Source: Hydrogenophilus thiooxidans
GTDB lineage: Bacteria > Pseudomonadota > Gammaproteobacteria > Burkholderiales > Rhodocyclaceae
Length of the DNA: 64,000 bases
Assembly (NCBI RefSeq): GCF_019049855.1
Contig: NZ_JAHLSY010000006.1
Coordinates: forward strand, 59,740-123,739
Reading direction: 5' to 3'
Both the position numbers and the translations under genes were made by a program. Positions 19,912-27,496 of the stretch are shown here, piece by piece (within the stretch, counting starts at the first letter, position 1; each line of letters begins with the position of its first letter). The notes beneath the pieces were generated by a model. It was not told the origin of the DNA, did no database searches, and saw only the letters and a program-made list of their open reading frames with translations.

Positions 19912-20979
19912 TCAGGTGAGCAGAAAGTTGAAGAGATAACCGACGAACAAAATCCCCATGGCCACGACGCCAGCGAACGTCGCGATCAGGGGCAATTTCA
20001 AAACGTTACGCAGAATGAGCATCTCCGGTAGCGAGAGCGCGATCACGCTCATCATGAACGCCAACGTCGTGCCCAGTGCGGCCCCTTTGGTGATGAGCGC
20101 TTCGACCACCGGGATGATCCCCGCTGCGTTGGTGTACATCGGCACACCCAATGCCACCGCAGCGGGAAGCGCCCACCAAGGTGCCTCTTTGCCAAGGAGC
20201 TTCACCATCAGCTCCTCTGGGACATAGCCGTGGATTCCGGCGCCGACTCCGATCCCAATGAGGACGTAAGGCCACACTTTGCCCACGATTTCCCGGACAT
20301 GGCGCAGCCCTGCGGCAAGACGGTCGTTCCACGTCAGTGTGTTCCCTGTGGGCAGCGCAGCTTGCCCCATGTGAATCTCGCGCACCCAATCCTGGAGAAA
20401 GCGCTCCATCTTGAGCTTGCCGATCACAAGCCCTGCGACGATCGCAATCATAAGCCCGGTCACCAGGTAGAGCGCGGCCACTTTCCAGCCAAAGAGGCCA
20501 AAGAGCAGCGCCAACGCCACTTCATTGACCATCGGCGCAGAGATGAGGAACGAAAAGGTGACCCCCAATGGGACGCCCGCGGAGAGGAAACCGATGAAGA
20601 GCGGTACTGCCGAGCAGGAGCAAAACGGGGTGACGATGCCCAGAAGCGCCGCGAGAAAATTGCCAATGCCCAGCCGCTTGCCCGAAAGAAGCGCCCGGGT
20701 GCGCTCCGGGGCAAAAAAGGTTTGCGCCACGCCCATCACGAAAACGATGCCCAAGAGCAAAAGGAGCACTTTGGGCGCGTCATAAGCGAAAAAGTGTACC
20801 GCCTCACCCAGGTGGGTCTCGCGGCTCAAACCGAGCGTTGCGACAACCCAATCGGCCCATTCGGTGAGGTGCGAATAGGCCAACCACCACACCAACGCAG
20901 CGGTCGGGATGCCGACGAACCAGCCAAGATGCGTCGGCGGTGCCGGGTTGGGGGCTGTTGTGTTCGAGGAAGCAGTCAT
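19912..20979 (-). CDS. ArsP_1 (DUF318) family permease
   Basis: The 355-residue inner-membrane protein has about eight to ten hydrophobic segments and the family core TPFCSCSAVPLFIGFLSAG followed by ISAPMVNEVALALLFG. ArsP members export trivalent methylated arsenicals using conserved cysteines; other family members have unknown substrates. The ATG at 20979 has AGGAGAAAACG in front. An open frame extends to 21285, but that part is a shifted reading of the broken acr3. Its place in an ars operon supports metalloid transport. Confidence 0.85.
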   Translation of the reverse strand: MTASSNTTAPNPAPPTHLGWFVGIPTAALVWWLAYSHLTEWADWVVATLGLSRETHLGEAVHFFAYDAPKVLLLLLGIVFVMGVAQTFFAPERTRALLSGKRLGIGNFLAALLGIVTPFCSCSAVPLFIGFLSAGVPLGVTFSFLISAPMVNEVALALLFGLFGWKVAALYLVTGLMIAIVAGLVIGKLKMERFLQDWVREIHMGQAALPTGNTLTWNDRLAAGLRHVREIVGKVWPYVLIGIGVGAGIHGYVPEELMVKLLGKEAPWWALPAAVALGVPMYTNAAGIIPVVEALITKGAALGTTLAFMMSVIALSLPEMLILRNVLKLPLIATFAGVVAMGILFVGYLFNFLLT

Positions 20980-21020
20980 CGTTTTCTCCTTTCTCTGCGG
21001 GGTTGGGGGTGTTTTCGTGT

Positions 21021-21694
21021 TCAAAGCGCAGCGTTTTCGCGGGCATGCCGGGCTTCGTACCACGCGCGGGTGCGGTTCACGATCGCCACCACCGTGAGCA
21101 TCACCGGTACTTCGATCAAGACGCCCACCACCGTGGCGAGCGCTGCGCCCGACTCGAAGCCGAAGAGGGCGATCGCCGCGGCAACGGCCAATTCGAAAAA
21201 GTTGGACGCCCCGATGAGTGCCGAGGGTTGCCGTTACAGAGCCGACTCCAGACGAAGACCATCGCCGTGCACGGTGCAGCGGCAAGCAGGATCAAGCCGG
21301 CAACGTAGGCGTCGTGCTGCTCGGTGGAGAGCAATTCCGCGAACAGATGCCGGACGAACAGCCAAGCCAAAAGCGCCATCGAAAAGGGCTTGACCGCCCA
21401 ATTGACGAAGAGCGTCACCGCAATGCCGCGCCAATGGGCGGTGACGCCGCCCAATGCGGCAAAGTCGATCTTGATGAGCATCGGGATGATCATCACCCAG
21501 ATGAGGAGACCGACCGGCAAATTGACCTGCACCACTTCCAGACGGCCGATCGTCTGAAAGAAACCTGGAACCACTTTTCCCAGAACGATCCCGGCGACGA
21601 TGCACAGCGCCACCCAAAGGGTCAAGTAGCGTTCGAAAAAACCGAGGGGCGCGCCTGCCGCGCGCCGCGCCGTGACGTCACATTGTGCGCTCAT
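21021..21694 (-). pseudogene. acr3: acr3 arsenite efflux gene with internal deletion and frameshift
   Basis: The frame from the ATG at 21694 encodes a normal ACR3 N-terminal half (FFERYLTLWVALCIVAGIVLG, MIIPMLIKIDF, ending [15 protein letters not shown]). It then switches to nonsense after about 21231. In another frame of the same strand the true ACR3 C-terminus appears directly ([34 protein letters not shown], ending at TGA 21021-21023). Intact ACR3 proteins are about 340-370 residues, so roughly 140-150 residues (several membrane helices, including the conserved central Cys region) are missing. The intact protein exports arsenite from the inner membrane; this copy cannot. It starts by overlapping the arsC stop. 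Confidence 0.85.
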
Positions 21695-22119
21695 CACGCG
21701 CTCTCCTGAGGGAAGGGAATGGCCAGTGCCTGGGCAACCGCAGGAACCAACTGGGCCCGGATCGCGTCCCGCACCGCTTCGAACGCGGCGAGCGGCTGGC
21801 CGTGGGGATCGGGAAAGGCCATGTGCAACGTGGGGATGGGGCGGGGGAAGACCGGACACGCTTCGCGGGCGTGGTCGCACACCGTGACCACGAGATCAAA
21901 CGGTTCGTCGAGAAACTGCATGACATCTTTTGGCGTGAGCCCATCGGTGGGGAGTCCCACGCGCCGCAGCGCTTCGAGCGCGTTGGGCGCCACTTCAGGT
22001 TGCGGCGCAACGCCCGCCGAGAACGCCCGTACGAACGGGGCAAGGTCGTGATTGAGGATCGCCTCGGCCATTTGCGATCGGCACGAATTGCCGGTGCAGA
22101 GCACCAAAACCCGTTTCAT
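21694..22119 (-). CDS. arsC: arsenate reductase, low-molecular-weight phosphatase type
   Basis: The 141-residue protein has the P-loop VLCTGNSCRSQMAEA with the catalytic Cys near residue 8, and the second half VVTVCDHAREACPVFP supplying further cysteines for a thioredoxin-linked relay. It reduces arsenate to arsenite in the cytoplasm. The ATG at 22119 overlaps the arsR stop (ATGA); a GTG three codons earlier is possible. With acr3 broken, arsenite would need another exit route. Confidence 0.93.
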   Translation of the reverse strand: MKRVLVLCTGNSCRSQMAEAILNHDLAPFVRAFSAGVAPQPEVAPNALEALRRVGLPTDGLTPKDVMQFLDEPFDLVVTVCDHAREACPVFPRPIPTLHMAFPDPHGQPLAAFEAVRDAIRAQLVPAVAQALAIPFPQESA

Positions 22120-22484
22120 GACGAACACGACTCTTCAGAGAACTGAAACCAACGGTCATCGACGCCCGACTCAGCACGCAACGTCGCGCAAACCTCCCGC
22201 TGTCCTGCGCAACACTCTTCCGTGAGATAAGCAATCAATGCGTGCATTCGGGGAATCGCGGCGCGGTAGCGGACGAAACGCCCTTCGGGGGTGCTGAGTA
22301 CGAGCCCAGCGCGTTCGAGCGTTTTCGCGTGGAACGTGACCTGGCTGGGACTCATCGCGAGCCGTTCGGCGATTTCGCCGGCAACCAACCCCGTCGGCTC
22401 CTCGCGAACCAAGAGCCGAAAGAGCGCGAGTCGCGGTGCCGAAGCCAGTGCGGAAAGGGCGTCGATCGCTTCGTTGGCATTCAT
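22116..22484 (-). CDS. arsR: ArsR family metalloregulator
   Basis: The 122-residue winged-helix protein has the ArsR helix-turn-helix VAGEIAERLAMSPSQVTFHAKTL and a wing GRFVRYRA. Its C-terminal cysteines (ECCAGQREVC and one near the end) sit where several ArsR subtypes bind As(III). It would repress its own operon until metalloid binds. A matching imperfect palindrome lies 8 bases upstream of its ATG. Confidence 0.93.
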   Translation of the reverse strand: MNANEAIDALSALASAPRLALFRLLVREEPTGLVAGEIAERLAMSPSQVTFHAKTLERAGLVLSTPEGRFVRYRAAIPRMHALIAYLTEECCAGQREVCATLRAESGVDDRWFQFSEESCSS

Positions 22485-22491
22485 TTTGATT

Positions 22492-22509
22492 TTTCGAAAA
22501 TTGTTGAAA
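22492..22509. promoter_or_regulatory. candidate ArsR operator
   Basis: The 18-bp sequence reads TTTCGAAAATTGTTGAAA on the plus strand and is symmetric at 14 of 18 positions. It lies just before the arsR start, where ArsR repressors typically bind. Inference from symmetry and place. Confidence 0.45.
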
Positions 22510-22519
22510 TGTTGTATCC

Positions 22520-22545
22520 AAAAAAACCAACCACGCAGGTTGGTT
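22520..22545 (-). terminator. rho-independent terminator of tRNA-fMet
   Basis: On the minus strand AACCAACC and GGTTGGTT form an 8-bp stem with a 5-base loop, followed by a run of seven T (22520-22526 read on the minus strand). It starts 5 bases after the tRNA 3' end and would separate tRNA transcription from the ars operon. Confidence 0.8.
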
Positions 22546-22547
22546 AG

Positions 22548-22626
<79 letters not shown>

Positions 22627-22639
22627 TCACGTGAGACGA

Positions 22640-22667
22640 ATTATAGCGTGTTGCAGCGCAGCGTCAA
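22640..22667 (-). promoter_or_regulatory. promoter of tRNA-fMet
   Basis: On the minus strand TTGACG (22662-22667) and TATAAT (22640-22645) are 16 bases apart, and the -10 box lies 14 bases upstream of the tRNA. This is a near-consensus sigma-70 promoter. Confidence 0.75.
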
Positions 22668-22793
22668 CCCATTTGTGCGTAGGGTTATTGCGCGTGCTGT
22701 GGCAACCGTGGGTAAGCCGGACTGTGAGGCATCGGACAGCGCACCGCAGCGAAATCTGGGATAATCGCAACGAAATCGTATCGGGACCGTGGC

Positions 22794-23540
22794 GTGTTTC
22801 CTCCCCGTTTTCATACCCCGCAAGCCCGTTCGTGGCAGCGCGCGCCGTCAACGCCTTGGGAGCTACCGCCCGAGGTTGCTCATCACGCGCTGGTGCGGCG
22901 TGTCCTGCCGGGCAACGCCATTCGCCTGTTCGACGGCGCAGGGCGGGAGTGGGAGGGGATCGTCGTCGCGGTCGGCCGCCGCACCGTGACGGTAGAGGCG
23001 TTGCAGCCGGTCACGCCGCTGCCCGAACCCCCGACGCCGCGGGTGCTCGCCACCGCACTCCTTCCTGCGGAGCGGCTCGATTGGGTGGTGCAGAAGGGCA
23101 CGGAACTTGGAATGACCCATTGGGTGCCGCTCGTCACGGCGCGCAGCCAGGTTGGGTTCGATGCCGCGCGCGCGGAGAAGAAACGGCAACACTGGCAACA
23201 GGTGGCGGCAAACGCCTGCGCGCAGTGCGGTCGGGCAACCGTGCCGGAAATCCTCCCGGTGACGCCCCTTGCGGCCTTGGCGGAACGCCTGGCCGCATGG
23301 ATTGCGCCACCGATTACCTGGTTCTGGTTGCAGCCGGGGGGTGCGTCGGTGGCGAAGCGCGCGCCGCCCGTGGGCGGTGTCGTGCTCCTCGTCGGGCCGG
23401 AAGGGGGGTGGCACCCCGAAGAGAAGCGCTACTTTGCGCAACACGAGGCGGTCCCGTTGGGGCTCGCGCCGTGGGTGTTGCGGGCCGAGACGGCAGCGGT
23501 TGCGGCGCTCGCGCAAACGGCGGTGTGGTGGTCGCAATGA
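22794..23540 (+). CDS. rsmE: 16S rRNA m3U1498 methyltransferase
   Basis: The 248-residue protein starts with GTG (MFPPRFHTP) and has RsmE landmarks: HHALVRRVLPGNAIRLFDG in the PUA-like N-terminal domain, and the SPOUT knot parts WVVQKGTELGMTHWVPLVT, LLVGPEGGWHPEE and LGLAPWVLRAETAAVAAL. It methylates U1498 in 16S rRNA with SAM. argA follows after 16 bases. Confidence 0.95.
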   Translation: MFPPRFHTPQARSWQRAPSTPWELPPEVAHHALVRRVLPGNAIRLFDGAGREWEGIVVAVGRRTVTVEALQPVTPLPEPPTPRVLATALLPAERLDWVVQKGTELGMTHWVPLVTARSQVGFDAARAEKKRQHWQQVAANACAQCGRATVPEILPVTPLAALAERLAAWIAPPITWFWLQPGGASVAKRAPPVGGVVLLVGPEGGWHPEEKRYFAQHEAVPLGLAPWVLRAETAAVAALAQTAVWWSQ

Positions 23541-23556
23541 AAGGGATGCACAACGG

Positions 23557-24957
23557 ATGAGAGCAAGAGCTGCGGCGCGCAAGCAAGGGACAGAAACGCC
23601 GGAGGCGATGGTGCCGATCGCGCTTGAGGACAGCAAAGCGGTCGCGCAGTTCGTTGCGTGGCTGCGCCATTCAGCGCCCTACATCCACGCGTTTGGCGGC
23701 AAAACCTTCGTCGTGGCGTTCGACGGTGAAGTGGCGCAGGGGGAGCGGATGCAGCGGCTGGCCTACGACTGCAACCTCCTGGCTGCGCTTGGGATCCGTC
23801 TGGTGTTGGTCCATGGGGCGAGACCCCAAATCGACGCGGAGATGGCGCGGCGGGGGCTGATGCCGCAGTTTCACCACGGTCGGCGCGTCACCGACGCCAA
23901 AGCGTTGGAATGCGTGAAAGCGGCGCAGATGGTCACGCGGCTCGAGATCGAAGCCAAGCTCTCGCAGGGGCTGCCGAACACCCCGATGGCGGGAAGCTTC
24001 ATGCGCATCACCGGAGGCAACTACCTGGTGGCGCGCCCCCTTGGGGTGATCGATGGGGTCGATTACCTCTACACCGGCGCGGTGCGCAAGGTGATCGCAG
24101 ACGAAATCGAAGCCGACCTGGAACAAGAGAACGTCGTGCTGATCTCCCCCATCGCCGCATCCCCGTCGGGCGAAATCTTCAACCTGAGCATGGAAGAGGT
24201 GGCTGCCGAAGTCGCGGTGGCGCTGCACGCTGAAAAACTGATCTTTCTCTGCGATGCGCCGGGTATCCCTGCGCCGGAAGGGGAAGGGGTGATGGCGTCG
24301 GTGACGGTGACCGAAGCGCAGCAGCGGCTGGACGAAGCGGGCACGACCTTTACCGAAGATCTGCGCGCCTACCTGCCGTACGCGATCGACGCAGTACGGC
24401 GCGGCGTTCGGCGCGCGCACCTCATCGCGCGGGACCTCGACGGTGCGATCTTGCTCGAATGCTTCACCCACTCGGGGGTGGGCACGATGATCACCCGCAA
24501 CCCCGTCTTTCGCTATCGCGACGCGACCACTGAAGACGTCCCGGCACTCATCGCGCTGATTGCGCCGATGGAAGCCGACGGCACGCTGGTGCGGCGCAAC
24601 CGTGAGCTCTTGGAACAAGAGATCACCCGCTTCATCCTGGTCGAACACGACGGCGTGGTGGTGGGTTCTGCGGCGCTCTACCCCTTTTCGGAAGAGCGGG
24701 CAGGGGAATTGGCGTGCCTTGCGGTCGCGCCCGAATACCGCCGTGCCGGGATCGGCGAGGAGCTGCTGCGCCGGATCGAAGCGCGAGCGCGCGCGGCCGG
24801 TTTGGAAAAACTCTACGTCCTCACGACCCGAACCGCCCACTGGTTTCTGGAGCGGGGGTTCGTGGAAGTGGGCGTCGACGCCCTTCCGAAACAGAAGCGA
24901 GAACTTTACAATTACCAACGGCGCAGCAAAGTCTTTGTCAAAACGCTCACTCAGTAG
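23557..24957 (+). CDS. argA: N-acetylglutamate synthase
   Basis: The 466-residue protein (ATG 23557; the ATG at 23608, giving 449 residues, is closer to family length) has an amino-acid-kinase-like domain and a GNAT domain. The first has GIRLVLVHGARPQIDAEM and ITGGNYLVARPLGVIDGVDY. The second, from about residue 320, has LAVAPEYRRAGIGEELL and AHWFLERGFVEV. It acetylates glutamate from acetyl-CoA, the first step of arginine synthesis, and ArgA enzymes are usually inhibited by arginine. An open frame upstream to 23269 lies over rsmE and was not used. Confidence 0.93.
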   Translation: MRARAAARKQGTETPEAMVPIALEDSKAVAQFVAWLRHSAPYIHAFGGKTFVVAFDGEVAQGERMQRLAYDCNLLAALGIRLVLVHGARPQIDAEMARRGLMPQFHHGRRVTDAKALECVKAAQMVTRLEIEAKLSQGLPNTPMAGSFMRITGGNYLVARPLGVIDGVDYLYTGAVRKVIADEIEADLEQENVVLISPIAASPSGEIFNLSMEEVAAEVAVALHAEKLIFLCDAPGIPAPEGEGVMASVTVTEAQQRLDEAGTTFTEDLRAYLPYAIDAVRRGVRRAHLIARDLDGAILLECFTHSGVGTMITRNPVFRYRDATTEDVPALIALIAPMEADGTLVRRNRELLEQEITRFILVEHDGVVVGSAALYPFSEERAGELACLAVAPEYRRAGIGEELLRRIEARARAAGLEKLYVLTTRTAHWFLERGFVEVGVDALPKQKRELYNYQRRSKVFVKTLTQ

Positions 24958-24966
24958 GATCAGTCC

Positions 24967-25245
24967 ATGACACGAACCGTTTTTTGTGTGAAGTTACAGA
25001 AAGAGGCCGAAGGGCTCGAACGTCCGCCGCTGCCAGGGGCGCTGGGAAAGAGGATCTATGAGCAGATTTCGAAAGCGGCGTGGCAAGAGTGGCAGCGCTA
25101 CCAGACGATGCTCATCAACGAGTACCGCTTGAACCTTCTGGATCCGCAGGCGCGTAAATTCCTGCAAGAGAAAATGGAGCAGTTCCTCTTCGGCACGGAC
25201 GCGGGTCCCGAAGCGATCCCGAACTACGTCCCGCCGCAAAACTGA
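24967..25245 (+). CDS. yggX: probable Fe(2+)-trafficking protein
   Basis: The 92-residue protein has the YggX pattern: [22 protein letters not shown] with the conserved Cys near residue 7, [29 protein letters not shown], and [12 protein letters not shown]. It helps protect Fe-S clusters from oxidation and may move iron in the cytoplasm. It starts 9 bases after argA, so rsmE-argA-yggX may be one operon. Confidence 0.95.
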   Translation: MTRTVFCVKLQKEAEGLERPPLPGALGKRIYEQISKAAWQEWQRYQTMLINEYRLNLLDPQARKFLQEKMEQFLFGTDAGPEAIPNYVPPQN

Positions 25246-25258
25246 TTCCTGCCCAGCG

Positions 25259-25378
25259 ATGCGGCCCATCCAACCCAATGGCTCGCGGCGCTGGCTCAAG
25301 GGCCGCGTCGTGCGCACGCTGGGGGCGGCATTGGGGGGGTGTGGCGTGATCTTGGGGGCGATCGGCGCCCATGCGCGG
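25259..25378 (+). pseudogene. N-terminal remnant resembling a DUF423 membrane protein
   Basis: Thirteen bases after yggX an open frame begins and encodes RTLGAALGGCGVILGAIGAHA, which resembles the first membrane helix and GAxGAHA signature of DUF423 (YgdD) proteins. After that signature the similarity stops and the frame runs antisense into the 3' end of phoU. The remainder of the family (about 85 residues) is absent. Short similarity, so only moderately sure. Confidence 0.4.
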
Positions 25379-25385
25379 CCGAGGC

Positions 25386-26084
25386 TTACGCTTCGGATTG
25401 TGGAGTCGGGGAGCCGCGGTAGCGCACGTCCTTGCCCTCCACCACGTAGATCACGTGTTCGACGATGTTCTTCGCGTGGTCGCCCACGCGTTCGAGCGCT
25501 TTCGCGATGAAGACCAATTCGATCGATTGCGAGATCGTGCGCGGGTCTTCCATCATATAGGTGATCAGCTCGCGCAGGATCCCTTTGAACATGCGGTCTA
25601 CCTCTTTGTCGCGCGCCAGGATTTCGCCAGCTTGGTCGTCTTCGAGCCGCGCGTAGAGGTCGAGCGCTGCATGGAGCATCTCCACGCCGGTACGGGTGAT
25701 CAGATCGAGCTCGACGCTGGGCGTGAAAGCGGGTTGCCGTTCCAGCAGGCGCAAGCCCGCTTTCGCGATCTTTTTCGCCTCGTCGCCAATCCGTTCCAGG
25801 TCTGTCGCGATCTGCATCGTCGCAAGCGCCAGCCGCAGGTCGCTTGCGGTGGGCGCATTGCGCACGATGAGATGCACGGTTCTATCGAACACTTCGCGGT
25901 CTTCGGCGTTGATCTCTTTTTCTTTTGAACGAACCGCTTCCAGCAAATCGGCGTTGCCGGTCCGCACCCCTTCGACCGCGCGCTGCACCTGCGCTTCCAC
26001 CTCCCGCCCCATGGTGAGTACCAAGGTGCGCAACTCGTTGATCTCTTTGTCAAAGAGGGAAAGGGTGTGCGGCTTCAGGTTCAT
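25386..26084 (-). CDS. phoU: phosphate-specific transport accessory protein PhoU
   Basis: The 232-residue helical protein has two PhoU repeats with the metal-binding E/DxxxD pattern: DLERIGDEAKKIAKAG in the first half and ALERVGDHAKNIVEHVIYVVEG in the second. PhoU links the Pst transporter to the PhoR sensor and silences the Pho regulon when phosphate is ample. I chose the ATG at 26084 because GGAGA precedes it; an ATG at 26099 is also in frame. No pst genes are next to it. A Pho-box-like element lies upstream. Confidence 0.95.
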   Translation of the reverse strand: MNLKPHTLSLFDKEINELRTLVLTMGREVEAQVQRAVEGVRTGNADLLEAVRSKEKEINAEDREVFDRTVHLIVRNAPTASDLRLALATMQIATDLERIGDEAKKIAKAGLRLLERQPAFTPSVELDLITRTGVEMLHAALDLYARLEDDQAGEILARDKEVDRMFKGILRELITYMMEDPRTISQSIELVFIAKALERVGDHAKNIVEHVIYVVEGKDVRYRGSPTPQSEA

Positions 26085-26113
26085 CAGCGGTTCTCCCATA
26101 GAACGTGCCGGCA

Positions 26114-26147
26114 ATCTTAGCATGGGATTGTGACGGTTTGGTGACAA
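26114..26147 (-). promoter_or_regulatory. Pho box and -10 box of phoU
   Basis: On the minus strand TTGTCAC, four bases CAAA, then CCGTCAC (26130-26147) match the two-repeat PhoB box with 11-base spacing. A TAAGAT -10 box (26114-26119) follows 10 bases later, the usual arrangement where PhoB replaces the -35 contact. The site lies between rpiA and phoU. Confidence 0.6.
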
Positions 26148-26165
26148 CGCGAAAACCGCATGCCG

Positions 26166-26828
26166 TCAGGGTCGTACGAACCGCTCGACCCCGTTGGGGG
26201 TACCCAAAAGGAGCACATGCGCCGCCTGCATCGCGAAGATGCCGTTCGTGACCACGCCGGGAATGTCGTTGAGCCGCCGCTCCCACGCGAGCGGATCGTC
26301 GATCCTCAGCCCATGCACGTCCAGGATCTGGTTGCCATTGTCGGTGGTGAACCCTTCGCGCAGCTTCGGGTCGCCCCCCAACGCGCGGAGTTGTCGCGCC
26401 ACGAACGCCCGCGCCATCGGGATCACCTCGACGGGCAGGGGAAAACGGCCCAACACCGCGACGCGTTTGGTCGCGTCGCAGATGCAGACGAAGCGTTCGC
26501 TCATCGCCGCGACGATCTTTTCGCGCGTAAGCGCCCCCCCGCCCCCTTTGATCATGCAGAAGTTGGGGTCGATCTCGTCTGCGCCGTCGATATAGAGCGC
26601 AAGCGATTCAACCGCATTGGCGTCCAACACCGGCACGCCGATCGCTTTGAGGCGCGCGGTGGTCGCTTCCGAGCTCGAAACGGCGCCCGCGAGCTTCTTG
26701 CCGCTTCTGCCCAACGCGTCGATGAAACAGTTCACCGTCGAGCCGGTGCCGACACCGATCACTGCGCCATCGGGGATCTCCTGCACGGCCGCTTCGCCAA
26801 CGAGTTGTTTGAGGGTGTTTGGGTCCAT
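26166..26828 (-). CDS. rpiA: ribose-5-phosphate isomerase A
   Basis: The 220-residue protein has [16 protein letters not shown], the [14 protein letters not shown] stretch, the catalytic [11 protein letters not shown] and [17 protein letters not shown]. It interconverts ribose-5-phosphate and ribulose-5-phosphate in the pentose phosphate pathway and, in autotrophs, the Calvin cycle. The ATG at 26828 has GGAGCTCC in front. It borders the BREX locus, which is divergently oriented. Confidence 0.96.
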   Translation of the reverse strand: MDPNTLKQLVGEAAVQEIPDGAVIGVGTGSTVNCFIDALGRSGKKLAGAVSSSEATTARLKAIGVPVLDANAVESLALYIDGADEIDPNFCMIKGGGGALTREKIVAAMSERFVCICDATKRVAVLGRFPLPVEVIPMARAFVARQLRALGGDPKLREGFTTDNGNQILDVHGLRIDDPLAWERRLNDIPGVVTNGIFAMQAAHVLLLGTPNGVERFVRP

Positions 26829-27004
26829 TGGAGCTCCTTTGTGAAGTAGGGCGAAAACCAGTCGATCGATCGTTTCGATGGTGATATTAGCACGTAGTGA
26901 AAAAGGCGTGGGGCTGCAAGGTTGTGGTGCGGGGGATCCCGTACAAAATCGGGCATAATGGATCGAATGGCGTGGACAGCTTGACAAGGGGGAGGGGAAA
27001 CCCG

Positions 27005-27493
27005 ATGTGGCCGGCGCGATCAGAAATCAAAAAACGCATCGATCAGGTACAGGCGCTTTATTTTCGCCTCGTCTTGCTGGTAGGCAGAGCGCAAACCGGT
27101 AAAACCGCTGTGCTTCAAGCGATTGCGGCAGAATTTTCGACGCCGCTCATCAACGTCAATCTGGAACTCTCCCGCCGCATGTTGGACCTGACCGAACGTC
27201 AACGGGCTCTGCTGACGCAAAAACTCCTGGACGAAATCGTCCGTGCAGTTCCAGGTGAACTGGTTTTGCTCGACAACATCGAGATTCTTTTTGATGTCCA
27301 CTTGCAGCACGATCCTATGCGTCTGCTTCAGGGATTGTCCCGGAATAAGAGCGTTGTCGCGGCATGGAATGGCTCGATAGCGGGTGGGGATATCATTTAT
27401 GCTGCTTTAGGCCATCCCGAATATCGACGCTACCCAATTCGCGATTTTCTGGTGATCACTCCAGATGCCAATACGGATAGACCTGAGAGGTAA
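27005..27493 (+). CDS. brxF: BREX-3 P-loop protein BrxF
   Basis: The 162-residue protein has a Walker A motif GRAQTGKT (residues 27-34), a Walker B-like [12 protein letters not shown], and a C-terminal [15 protein letters not shown] typical of BrxF. BrxF is a small ATPase-like component found only in type 3 BREX; its action is unknown. I chose the ATG at 27005 because GGGAGGGG precedes it by seven bases; an in-frame ATG at 26897 would give an unrelated N-terminus. brxC starts three bases after its stop. Confidence 0.88.
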   Translation: MWPARSEIKKRIDQVQALYFRLVLLVGRAQTGKTAVLQAIAAEFSTPLINVNLELSRRMLDLTERQRALLTQKLLDEIVRAVPGELVLLDNIEILFDVHLQHDPMRLLQGLSRNKSVVAAWNGSIAGGDIIYAALGHPEYRRYPIRDFLVITPDANTDRPER

Positions 27494-27496
27494 AGA

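Noticed and set aside
26881..26960. BREX promoter with CATAAT at 26954-26959
   Set aside because: The -10-like hexamer is present but no -35 at a usable distance was found, so it was not listed as a feature.
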